A stretch of DNA of 8,260 bases from a bacterium UBA6115 (GTDB lineage Bacteria > Bacillota_A > Clostridia > Christensenellales > Aristaeellaceae): NCBI GenBank assembly GCA_002428405.1, contig DIWD01000031.1, positions 1 to 8,260 of the forward strand. The letters are read 5' to 3'. The notes beneath the pieces were generated by a model. That model was given only the letters and a program-made list of their open reading frames with translations. It did not search any database and was not told the DNA's origin. Below, in pieces: positions 1-6,519 of the stretch. Within the stretch, counting starts at the first letter, position 1. Each line of letters begins with the position of its first letter. The translations under genes and the position numbers were made by a program.

Positions 1-312
1 GCCGTCGGCGTGATGGCCAACCTGTCAATGGACGTGATTGACGACCTGCGCACCGCTGTGGAAGAGGCGTTTGAGCTGGTGACCCATCAGGAGCGCCACG
101 TCGAACGGGTTGTCCTCAGCTGCAAGATGGAAGAAGGATACATCTTCATCACGCTGGAAGCCCAGCGCGCGCCTGATGCGCAGGCATGCGAAATGATGGA
201 TCCCGAGGTCGCCCAACTGATCATCGGCACCCTGGTGACAGACGTTAAACTGGAAGGGGACCAATGCGGCATTTACACCGTGCGCATGTCCTTGCCGATC
301 GGAGCAAAATAA
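1..312 (+). CDS. RsbW/SpoIIAB-like anti-sigma factor, degenerate, 5'-truncated by window edge
   Basis: Partial gene: the frame is open to base 1, and the GTG at 10 is internal because the residues before it (AVG) continue the family alignment. The visible 103 residues match the C-terminal two-thirds of RsbW/SpoIIAB anti-sigma factors (GHKL ATPase fold). The helix with IDDLRTAVEEAF corresponds to the N-box helix, and a C-terminal strand pair (TDVKLEG, GIYTVRMSL) closes the domain. The family binds a cognate SigB/SigF-type sigma factor and phosphorylates an anti-anti-sigma protein. Here the N-box Glu is kept, but the Asn expected four residues later is Leu, and no DxGxG or GxG nucleotide loops are seen. 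It may therefore be a binding-only anti-sigma factor (inference). The sigma gene starts directly after its TAA stop, which supports the pairing. An unrelated small protein of similar shape cannot be excluded without the N-terminus. Confidence 0.68.
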   Translation, partial: AVGVMANLSMDVIDDLRTAVEEAFELVTHQERHVERVVLSCKMEEGYIFITLEAQRAPDAQACEMMDPEVAQLIIGTLVTDVKLEGDQCGIYTVRMSLPIGAK

Positions 313-1044
313 GTGATGAACGCGGACGATATCCACAATGCCGCGATGCGCTACGCGGCAGCGCGGACAAAAGAAGCGCTTGAGGAAGCAGTCGGTGTCG
401 CACTGCCGCTGTGCAACACGATCGCGGCGCGTTTCACCGGGCGGGGAATCGAACTGGAAGACCTGCGCCAGGTGGCCGCAATGGCGTTGGTGAACGCTCT
501 GAACGGTTTTGACCCGAAGCGCGGGCTGCGTTTTACAACCTATGTCACCCCCACCATCACCGGCACTGTGCGCAATTACATCCGTGACCGGGCGCAGCTG
601 GTGCGCACGCCAAGGGGCCTGCGTGAACAAGGCATGCAGATGGACAGGACGCTGGAACAGATGACCCAGCGCCTTCGCCGGGAACCCACCGCCCCTGAGC
701 TGGCCCAGGAGCTTGGGTGGACACTTGAACAGGTCATCAGCGTCCACGCGTCAAGGGAAAAATCCCAGGTTTCCTCCCTGGATGCGCAGGATGAAAACGG
801 GATGATGGTGTTTGATCACCTGGGCAAGCAGGAAAAGGGATTTGAGGATTTTGAGATGCGCGAGGACCTGCGCAATGCCCTGAAAACCCTCAGCCCGGAA
901 GAAAGAACCCTCATCAGGCTGCGCTTTCAGGAGCAGCTTTCCCAGCAGGCCACAGCCAGAAAAATGAACCTCACCCAGATGCAGGTGTCCAGGATGGAGC
1001 GGCGCGTGCTTCGCTCGCTCAAGGGCGTCATGCAGACGATATGA
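313..1044 (+). CDS. RNA polymerase sigma factor, SigB/SigF/SigG subfamily of sigma-70
   Basis: This 243-residue group 3 sigma factor directs RNA polymerase to alternative promoters. Region 2 spans about residues 27–97: LEDLRQVAAMALVNAL, then FDPKRGLRFTTYV, then the recognition helix ending IRDR. A SigF-like RTPRGLRE segment follows. Region 3 spans about 107–150 (REPTAPELAQELGW), and region 4 about 187–238 (LSPEERTLIRLRF, then the helix-turn-helix near 208–235 with QMQVSRMERRVL). The length is normal for the subfamily. GTG 313 follows the upstream TAA with no gap and has GGAG eight bases before it; ATG 316 is an equally possible start. The preceding gene encodes its likely anti-sigma factor. 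Whether it controls general stress, sporulation or something else cannot be read here, and the sequence is too divergent to name it sigF or sigB. The stop overlaps the tlyA start as ATGA. Confidence 0.92.
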   Translation: MMNADDIHNAAMRYAAARTKEALEEAVGVALPLCNTIAARFTGRGIELEDLRQVAAMALVNALNGFDPKRGLRFTTYVTPTITGTVRNYIRDRAQLVRTPRGLREQGMQMDRTLEQMTQRLRREPTAPELAQELGWTLEQVISVHASREKSQVSSLDAQDENGMMVFDHLGKQEKGFEDFEMREDLRNALKTLSPEERTLIRLRFQEQLSQQATARKMNLTQMQVSRMERRVLRSLKGVMQTI

Positions 1045-1862
1045 GCAGGCAGGCGCTGAAAAATCACCTTGTTTCCAGCGGATTATGTGAGGACTCGGCT
1101 GCTGCGGAAGCACTGGTGATGGCAGGAAAGGTACTGGTGAATGAACAGCCGGCCAAAGCAGGGCAGGAAGTAAAGCCTGAGGACCAGGTAAGGCTCAGGG
1201 AGAGCGCCTGCCCTTACGCCTCCAAAGGCGGGTTGAAACTGGAAGGCGCGTTGCGCGTGTTCCAAATCCAGGTGCAGGGAAGGGTCTGTCTGGACGCGGG
1301 CGCGTCCACCGGCGGATTCACGGACTGCCTGCTCAAGCATGGCGCCGGGCGGGTTTACGCGGTGGATACCGGTTTTGGCCAGCTGACAGGCGCCTTAAGG
1401 CAGGAAAAGCGGGTGGTCAATCTGGAGAGGACCAATCTGTCAGACCCCTCGCTGATGGACCTGGATCCCACGCCGGATTTGGCGACCTGCGACCTGAGCT
1501 ATCTCTCCCTGCGCCGCGCGGTCCCGGTGTACCGGGACATCCTGCACGGAAACGGTGAAGTCATCGCGCTGGTAAAGCCCCTTTTTGAGGTGGACAGTCC
1601 CGAAGTCCGCCGAAGCGGGGTGATTCCGGACAGCGCCTATCTGCCAATGCTGATGGATCTGATCCATTACCTCAATGGCCTTCGCGGCCTGGCGGTGATG
1701 GACATCTGCGCCAGCCCCGTAACAGGCAGCGCAGGCACGATCGAGTTCTTCCTGCATATCCTGGCGGGAGAAGGCCGCAAGGCCGCGGATCTTCAGGACA
1801 AGGTTATTTCAAGCGTGCGGCAGGGACTGGAAACGGGAAACTTCAAGAAATGGGCGAAATAG
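1041..1862 (+). CDS. tlyA: TlyA family 2'-O-ribose rRNA methyltransferase (S4 + FtsJ-like)
   Basis: This 273-residue protein belongs to the TlyA/hemolysin A family, whose studied members methylate ribose 2'-OH groups of cytidines in rRNA using S-adenosylmethionine. An S4 RNA-binding domain covers about residues 2–58 (ALVMAGKVLVNEQPAKAGQEV region). It is followed by SKGGLKLEGAL and a Rossmann methyltransferase domain with SAM motif I (CLDAGASTGGFTDCLL, 83–98) and the acidic D109 of YAVDTG. The catalytic tetrad appears intact: K66, D151 (CDLSYLSL), K179 (LVKPLFE) and E235 (TIEFFL). This spacing parallels the K-D-K-E set known from mycobacterial TlyA. Length is normal. ATG 1041 overlaps the sigma stop by four bases; only a distant AAGGG (1021–1025) precedes it, so translation probably relies on coupling. 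Its usual clostridial neighbours (nadK, argR, recN) are absent. The 'hemolysin' label in databases should not be taken as function. Confidence 0.93.
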   Translation: MSRQALKNHLVSSGLCEDSAAAEALVMAGKVLVNEQPAKAGQEVKPEDQVRLRESACPYASKGGLKLEGALRVFQIQVQGRVCLDAGASTGGFTDCLLKHGAGRVYAVDTGFGQLTGALRQEKRVVNLERTNLSDPSLMDLDPTPDLATCDLSYLSLRRAVPVYRDILHGNGEVIALVKPLFEVDSPEVRRSGVIPDSAYLPMLMDLIHYLNGLRGLAVMDICASPVTGSAGTIEFFLHILAGEGRKAADLQDKVISSVRQGLETGNFKKWAK

Positions 1863-2656
1863 AGGGTATGGAGAAGAGAGATACAGTGCAGGAAGATCTT
1901 CAGCTGCTGAAAAAGAAGAAGATCGTCAGCCTTGTTTCGCTGGGCGTTGTCATCGCCGTGTTTGTCGCGCTGACCTTTCTCATCGGCCGGCCGCTGGTGG
2001 ATGCGCTGAGGAACCGGACCAGTTTCAGCGCCTGGATGCAGGAGCGCGGCTTTTTGAAGTATCCGCTCATGGTGGGCATCATGGCGCTGCAGGTCCTTGT
2101 CGCCTTTATCCCGGGAGAGCCGATAGAAATCGCCGCCGGCTTTATCTTCGGCGCTTGGGGCGGGATGCTGCTCTGCCTTTTGGGCAGCGCGCTGGGAAGT
2201 GTGATCATCATCCTTGCCGTGCGCACCTGGGGAATGAAACTGATCCGGCTTTTCTTTACTGACAAACAGATCGAAAATATCAGGTTTTTCAAGGACCCTA
2301 AAAAGCGCGACGCTACTATTTTCCTGCTGTTCCTGATCCCGGGGACCCCCAAGGATGTGCTGACCTACCTGACCGGCCTGGTTCCCATCCACCTGGGGCG
2401 CTACCTGCTGATCACCACCCTGGCGCGCATCCCTTCCGTGCTGTCCTCTACCCTGGGCGGAAGCATGCTGGGCCAGCAGGAGTACAAACTGGCGGTGCTT
2501 GTGTTCGGCATCACCCTGGCGCTCACCCTGATCACCGCCCTGTTATACCGTGTGTACCAGAACCGTTCAACAGCCGCGCCCCCTGTCTTGGAGAAGGCTG
2601 AGGAGAAAAAAGGCGAACAAATGGATAAGAAGGATCAAAATGATGTTCCGGCTTGA
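1850..2656 (+). CDS. TVP38/TMEM64 (DedA-like, SNARE-associated domain) membrane protein
   Basis: This 268-residue polytopic membrane protein belongs to the VTT/DedA superfamily, some members of which are linked to lipid transport across membranes. After a charged N-terminus come hydrophobic segments near residues 26–46, 72–88, 93–126, 156–178, 185–205 and 214–234. Two superfamily signatures are visible: FIPGEPIEIAAGFIFGAWGG (about 87–105) and a second half-site FLIPGTPKDVLTYLTG (about 161–176). Such Pro-Gly motifs form the re-entrant hairpins of this fold. The tail beyond residue 236 is hydrophilic and lysine/glutamate rich, presumably cytoplasmic. ATG 1850 overlaps tlyA by 13 bases and has only a weak GGGA upstream. 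ATG 1868 (262 residues) is an alternative, reachable by termination-reinitiation at the tlyA stop, but its AGAGGG is only one base away. Substrate and physiological role are unknown. Confidence 0.88.
   Translation: MGEIEGMEKRDTVQEDLQLLKKKKIVSLVSLGVVIAVFVALTFLIGRPLVDALRNRTSFSAWMQERGFLKYPLMVGIMALQVLVAFIPGEPIEIAAGFIFGAWGGMLLCLLGSALGSVIIILAVRTWGMKLIRLFFTDKQIENIRFFKDPKKRDATIFLLFLIPGTPKDVLTYLTGLVPIHLGRYLLITTLARIPSVLSSTLGGSMLGQQEYKLAVLVFGITLALTLITALLYRVYQNRSTAAPPVLEKAEEKKGEQMDKKDQNDVPA
2627..2634 (+). promoter_or_regulatory. Ribosome binding site for the dnaD-like gene
   Basis: AAGAAGGA lies five bases before ATG 2640 and eight before ATG 2643. It sets the start of the dnaD-like gene inside the 3' end of the membrane protein gene. 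It also argues against the 30-codon open extension upstream in the same frame, whose residues are arginine-rich out-of-frame read-through of the membrane protein gene. Confidence 0.7.
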
Positions 2657-4100
2657 CGAGCAGGCACGATTGTTCGGGGTGACGCCGCTGGAGAACCTGT
2701 TCATCACGGAGTACCTGCCCTCAGCTGACGGGGATAAAATCAAGGTATATCTTTACGGCCTGTACAAAAGCTTCCTGGGCGAAAGCGGGTTTGGCGTACG
2801 GGAGACGGCAAACGAGCTGAACATGGAAGAGGGCCAGGTGCTCGCTTCCCTGCGCTACTGGGAGCGCCGGAGGCTGGTCGAGCGGGTGAGCGACAATCCG
2901 CCTTCCTATGTGTTCCATCACCTGGGGCAGCGTTTGCTTACCGGGCAGGATGAGGCTACGGGCGATCATGCCTTTGTGGACTTCTCCGAAGCTGTCTATG
3001 CGCAGTTCGGCGAGCGCCGCAAGCTCCGCCCGGGGGATATCGCCCTTGCCTATGAATGGATCCAGGACCTTGGTCTCCCGCAGGAGGTCGTGCTCATGCT
3101 GCTCAACCATGCGGCTGATACGCGCGGCCTGCATTTTTCCTTCAAGAGCATGCAGCCGCTGGCCGTGATGATGAAGGAAGAGGGAATTGCATCAACGGAA
3201 GAAGCGGAGCAGTACCTCAGCCACTCCAAGCGCACCCATCAGGGCGCCCGAAACGTGCTGGCGCAATTCAATATCAGAAGACTGCCCACAGAACCGGAAA
3301 TGGCCCTGTACCGCAAGTGGACCGAGGAATGGGGTTTTGATGACCAGGCCATACTGACGGCCTGCACTGAAACGGCAAGCGCCAACAATCCTTCCTTCTC
3401 CTATCTCAACAGCATCCTGGAACGGCTGAAGAACAAAGGCGGGGGAACAAAATCAGCAGAGGTGGTAGAGCAGCTGAAAAAGGAAGGAAATGATGCGGCC
3501 CAGGTCAAGCAGGTGCTGGAAACCCTTGGCGTATTCAGCATCAGCGCTTATTCCGCGATGCCGGCATGGCTGGCCTTGAGAGAGCGCTTCTCCCCCGGGA
3601 TGATCCTTCTGGCCGCGAAGTCAGTCCGCGCGAGGGGCGGCGCTTTTGAGCATCTGGAGCCGAAGCTGCTCTCCTGGGAGGAACAGGGTTTGCGGGAAGA
3701 AGGGCAGGTGCTGGCGCACTTGAAAGAGTTGAAGGCCTATGAGGCGCTTCTGTTCAAAGCGTTTGAACGGGCAGGACTGGATGCAAGGCCGGGCGAGCAG
3801 GATTTGATCCGCTGCAGGAGATGGATCAGTGAAGGGCACAGCGAGGAATTGATTCTGGAGGCCGCAAGCCAGGCCCGCTCCAGCCGTCAGAAGATGGCCT
3901 ATATGGAAAAGGTTCTGGACAGCTGGAAGAAGAGCGGTATAAAGACCGCTGATGAAGCGGGGAAGCAAAATGCCGCGCCGGCGCAGAGGCGCGGGAAAAG
4001 AGTTGGATTTCAGGATTATGACCAGGGGCAGGACAATGATCAGGGATTGTATACAGGTCCCGATCTGCTGAAGGAAGCGAGGGAAGCGCGTGGCCAATGA
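2640..4100 (+). CDS. DnaD-like primosome protein with four tandem DnaB_2-like modules
   Basis: This 486-residue protein is related to Firmicute DnaD/DnaB replication initiation proteins, which remodel DNA and recruit the helicase loader at origins or restart sites. The N-terminal part (about 1–100) is a winged-helix domain like the DnaD DDBH1 domain: FITEYLPSADGDKIKVYLYG, then VRETANELNMEEGQVLASL and WERRRLVERV. The rest reads as four related helical modules at about residues 118–193, 205–280, 290–363 and 373–443. Each has a hydrophobic start, a Trp-containing helix (YEWIQ, YRKWTEE, AWLALRE, CRRWISE), a leucine-rich helix and a closing helix such as YLNSILERL or YMEKVLDSW. The polar tail (444–486) holds repeated DQG and basic residues. 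The start at 2640 or 2643 follows a good ribosome site and overlaps the previous gene by 17 or 14 bases. The helicase loader gene follows with an 11-base overlap, so the pair probably acts together. Confidence 0.85.
   Translation: MMFRLDEQARLFGVTPLENLFITEYLPSADGDKIKVYLYGLYKSFLGESGFGVRETANELNMEEGQVLASLRYWERRRLVERVSDNPPSYVFHHLGQRLLTGQDEATGDHAFVDFSEAVYAQFGERRKLRPGDIALAYEWIQDLGLPQEVVLMLLNHAADTRGLHFSFKSMQPLAVMMKEEGIASTEEAEQYLSHSKRTHQGARNVLAQFNIRRLPTEPEMALYRKWTEEWGFDDQAILTACTETASANNPSFSYLNSILERLKNKGGGTKSAEVVEQLKKEGNDAAQVKQVLETLGVFSISAYSAMPAWLALRERFSPGMILLAAKSVRARGGAFEHLEPKLLSWEEQGLREEGQVLAHLKELKAYEALLFKAFERAGLDARPGEQDLIRCRRWISEGHSEELILEAASQARSSRQKMAYMEKVLDSWKKSGIKTADEAGKQNAAPAQRRGKRVGFQDYDQGQDNDQGLYTGPDLLKEAREARGQ
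4079..4086 (+). promoter_or_regulatory. Ribosome binding site for the helicase loader gene
   Basis: GAGGGAAG ends three bases before GTG 4090; its GAGGGA core (4079–4084) is five bases away. A second purine run, AAGGAAG (4071–4077), lies further upstream. These support GTG 4090 as the start, inside the last codons of the dnaD-like gene. No in-frame ATG lies close by. Confidence 0.65.
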
Positions 4101-5052
4101 GCTGCTGACACAGGCACTGGATGAATGCCGCGCAAGGCGTTTTCAAAACGAGGCGGAAGAACAGCGCAGACTGACGCACGCGGCGGAAGTGTGCCCTGCC
4201 ATCGCGAAGCTTGATGCCAAACGCCGGGAAGATATTCTCACAGGACTCCAGCAGGCCATCCAGGGAATCAAGCCCGAAGGGATAGAAGAGAAAACACAGC
4301 AGTGCAATGAAGAGATTGCCCGTCTTCTGAAGGAAAACGGACTGCCGGAGGACTACCTGGATCCAGTCTGCCAATGCGCGGTCTGCCGGGACAGCGGATA
4401 CACGGGAGAAAGCCCGAAAACATTGTGTCACTGTGTAGCCAGGCGGTATCATCAGTTGCTTTCAGGCGAGCTGGAAGGGCCGGACAGCCCGAGTTTTGAA
4501 AGCTTTGACTTGGGGGTGTTTTCGGTCAAACCCTTGGATCAAAGCGGAACATCCCAGCGGGAACTGATGAAAGTGATCTACAGCCGCTGCGAGCAATACG
4601 CGAATACGCTTCCGGAATGCGAATTGAACCTGCTGCTTTACGGCCCCAGCGGACTGGGCAAGACCTTTCTGCTCAAATCCATTGCCAAAAGAGCAAGGGA
4701 GCGGGGCATCCAGACACTGGCCTTCAATGCCAACGCACTGCTCAACCAAATCCGCCAGGCTTACTTTTCCCGGGATGAAGTGATCGACCAGCCCTATTAC
4801 GATGTGCCGCTGCTGCTGATCGATGACCTCGGCACGGAACCCCTATGGGAAAATATCACGCTGGAGCAGATGTTCGCCCTGATCGAGCACCGGATGGAAC
4901 ACAAAAAAAGCACCGTGTTCAGCACCAACCTGACGCTTGAAAATCTCAGGGAGCGCTACACCCGGCGCATCCTTTCAAGGCTGACGGACCAGAGGCTAAG
5001 CCTCGTCCTCCAGTTCCAGGGGCAGGACATCCGTCTCTTCCCCAGAGCCTGA
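4090..5052 (+). CDS. DnaC/DnaI-type AAA+ replicative helicase loader
   Basis: This 320-residue ATPase is of the DnaC/DnaI/IstB type and probably loads the replicative helicase on DNA. An N-terminal helical region (1–90) leads into a putative zinc site: C96-x2-C99 with C113-x-C115, plus C94, around the DSGYTG turn. This layout is known from clostridial and Bacillus loaders. The AAA+ core has Walker A GPSGLGKT (185–192), Walker B LLLIDDLG (241–248), sensor 1 in VFSTN (276–280) and an arginine-rich RRILSRL segment (292–298) typical of this clade. Length is normal. The gene follows the dnaD-like gene with an 11-base overlap and starts at GTG with a good ribosome site. IstB-type transposition helpers share the core, but no transposase is present, and the Cys-rich N-terminal region and the DnaD neighbour favour a chromosomal loader. 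Its last 57 bases overlap the end of hemZ on the other strand. Confidence 0.92.
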   Translation: MANELLTQALDECRARRFQNEAEEQRRLTHAAEVCPAIAKLDAKRREDILTGLQQAIQGIKPEGIEEKTQQCNEEIARLLKENGLPEDYLDPVCQCAVCRDSGYTGESPKTLCHCVARRYHQLLSGELEGPDSPSFESFDLGVFSVKPLDQSGTSQRELMKVIYSRCEQYANTLPECELNLLLYGPSGLGKTFLLKSIAKRARERGIQTLAFNANALLNQIRQAYFSRDEVIDQPYYDVPLLLIDDLGTEPLWENITLEQMFALIEHRMEHKKSTVFSTNLTLENLRERYTRRILSRLTDQRLSLVLQFQGQDIRLFPRA

Positions 5053-6519
5053 AACCGGCCTGACGCCTTTCCCAACGCCCAGAAACAGGGCGTTTTTTCG
5101 TTCAATCATTTCCTCGACCCGGCTGATGTATCCATCCGCATCTTTGATGTTGGGCGCCCGCAGAATCTGTTTTCTGCCGGGCGAGACCATCTTTGAGATG
5201 GCCCCCGCGCCGGCCGCGAGCACCGTGGTCATGTCTTCCATCATGTCGATGTTGTACAGGCACTCATATCCAGGCAACGCGTACCCGATGTTCTCCAGGT
5301 TTCCGGCCATGTGTTTCTGCCGGTACAGATAATAAGGCCTGTACCCTGAGCCTGTCAGGCGTATGCGTGCCTCATCCACCATTTCCTCCACCATGCTGCC
5401 TGATGAGACCACATCGCCAAAACGGTACATGTCGCTGGAGCGCTTTACACTGAGGGTATGTACAGTTAAGGACTCCGGCTTCATGGCCAGCGCCCAGGCA
5501 ACCGTCTGAGCGAACATCTCCGGGGTTTCCCCCGGCAGTCCGGCAATCAGATCCATGTTGATATTCCGGAAGCCCAGGCTTCTGGCCAGGGCGTACGCTT
5601 CCTCTGTTTGTTTTTGAGTATGCCTGCGGCCGATTCTTTCCAGTGTCCGGTCGTGCATGGTCTGGGGATTGACAGAGATCCTGACGCTGCCAAAGTCTCT
5701 GATGACACGCAGTTTCCCCTCCGTAATGGTATCCGGCCTCCCGGCCTCGACAGTCAACTCCATCGCCCTGGAACTGAGAAATGAAACGGCTTTCATTACT
5801 CGAAGCAGCAGATGTTCAGGCAGCACGGTGGGTGTGCCGCCGCCGATATACAGTGATCGCGGCTTCAGTCCCTGCTGCTTCATCAGCCTTTCAATGCCCT
5901 TGATCTCCTGTTCAAGCGCATCCACATAGCGGGGCAGGATGCTGCCATCCCCCACCTCACGGCTTAGAAAACTGCAGTAACGGCAACGGCTGACGCAAAA
6001 GGGAATGCCGATGTACAAAGCGGTCTCATCCTGTTTTGCAGGAGGGAGGGTTTGCTGTACCCGGACGATCTCCTCCAGGAGGTCCGCCTTATCCTTTTTC
6101 AGACGAAAAAGGTCCCCGACACGGCTTGCCGCCTCACCAGGAGTCAGCCCCTGCTCAATCCCCTCATACACCAACCGCGTCGGGCGCACGCCGGTCAGCG
6201 AACCCCATGGCGGCTGCCGCCCGGTGACCTGAACGAGGGCATGGTACAAGGCCAATTTCTGCTGCCGCTTATGCAGGCGTTTTTCTTCCTGCGGGTCGTC
6301 CGAGACCGACTCCTCATTCAAATAGAACGCTTTCAGGCTGCCGGTCAGTTCAACCGCGCAGTGACGTCTGTTCTCAATGACAGTTTCCATGATGCGGATG
6401 TAGAGTTCAGCCGCTTCATTAGGCTTGTCAACCACAACGGTGTTGTTGAGAAACAGATCCGCGATGTCCAGCAGTTCCTTCTGAAAGTCTGGCAAGGTCT
6501 GAATGAACCTGATTCTCAT
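4996..6519 (-). CDS. hemZ: HemZ, radical SAM coproporphyrinogen III dehydrogenase-like protein
   Basis: This 507-residue protein belongs to the HemN-related HemZ group of Firmicutes. HemN-type enzymes oxidatively decarboxylate coproporphyrinogen without oxygen; the true substrate of HemZ proteins is less certain. The N-terminal 160 residues are HemZ-specific and include PPWGSLTGVRPTRLVYEG (103–120). The radical SAM core has the cluster motif C175-x3-C179-x2-C182 (CVSRCRYCSF), the GGGTPT glycine-rich motif (226–231), RISVNPQTM (280–288) and DLIAGLPGET (323–332). The C-terminal HemZ signature is strong: YYLYRQKHMAGNLENIGYA (396–414) and YNIDMMEDMTTVLAAGAGAI (422–441). The family-like part ends near residue 478; the remaining 29 or so residues are an acidic tail read through the opposing terminator and helicase loader gene. 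ATG 6519 overlaps the stop of the MBL hydrolase as ATGA; only a weak GGAT lies upstream, so translational coupling is likely. Confidence 0.93.
   Translation of the reverse strand: MRIRFIQTLPDFQKELLDIADLFLNNTVVVDKPNEAAELYIRIMETVIENRRHCAVELTGSLKAFYLNEESVSDDPQEEKRLHKRQQKLALYHALVQVTGRQPPWGSLTGVRPTRLVYEGIEQGLTPGEAASRVGDLFRLKKDKADLLEEIVRVQQTLPPAKQDETALYIGIPFCVSRCRYCSFLSREVGDGSILPRYVDALEQEIKGIERLMKQQGLKPRSLYIGGGTPTVLPEHLLLRVMKAVSFLSSRAMELTVEAGRPDTITEGKLRVIRDFGSVRISVNPQTMHDRTLERIGRRHTQKQTEEAYALARSLGFRNINMDLIAGLPGETPEMFAQTVAWALAMKPESLTVHTLSVKRSSDMYRFGDVVSSGSMVEEMVDEARIRLTGSGYRPYYLYRQKHMAGNLENIGYALPGYECLYNIDMMEDMTTVLAAGAGAISKMVSPGRKQILRAPNIKDADGYISRVEEMIERKNALFLGVGKGVRPVSGSGEETDVLPLELEDEA
5074..5098 (+). 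terminator. Rho-independent terminator of the plus-strand operon, inside hemZ
   Basis: The inverted repeat AACGCCC (5074–5080) and GGGCGTT (5088–5094) forms a perfect 7-bp stem with a 7-nt loop (AGAAACA), followed by an unbroken T run to 5098. It starts 22 bases after the helicase loader stop, where an operon terminator is expected. On the minus strand the hairpin is followed by GGGAAAG, so it should act in one direction only. The same bases encode hemZ residues about 474–482. No energy calculation was done. Confidence 0.85.

Noticed and set aside
25..747. A 240-codon open frame on the minus strand antisense to the anti-sigma and sigma genes
   Set aside because: The product is rich in His, Arg and Cys with no recognisable domain, and both plus-strand genes beneath it have clear family motifs. 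It looks like a frame kept open by GC-rich codon use.
1793..2392. A 199-codon open frame on the minus strand under the DedA-like gene
   Set aside because: The product is highly polar and is the antisense image of hydrophobic membrane-segment codons. It has no family features.
2550..2639. A 30-residue N-terminal extension of the dnaD-like gene
   Set aside because: It overlaps the coding sequence of the membrane protein tail, is basic and unstructured, and the ribosome site at 2627–2634 points to 2640 or 2643.
4897..4920. Inverted repeat GAACAC/GTGTTC with a seven-T run on the minus strand, as a possible hemZ operon terminator
   Set aside because: The T-run lies in the loop, not after the stem, and no GC-rich stem precedes it. 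The run encodes the HKKS residues of the helicase loader. The A7 tract could in theory cause slippage, but nothing supports this.
4992..5004. Palindrome GAGGCT-A-AGCCTC at the hemZ stop codon
   Set aside because: It is too short, with no T-tract, to be a terminator, and it falls in coding sequence of the loader. A single short palindrome is not convincing as a binding site.
4090..5052. An IstB-type transposition helper ATPase, implying an insertion sequence
   Set aside because: No transposase or terminal inverted repeats are seen. The gene overlaps a DnaD-like gene and carries the Cys-rich region of chromosomal helicase loaders.
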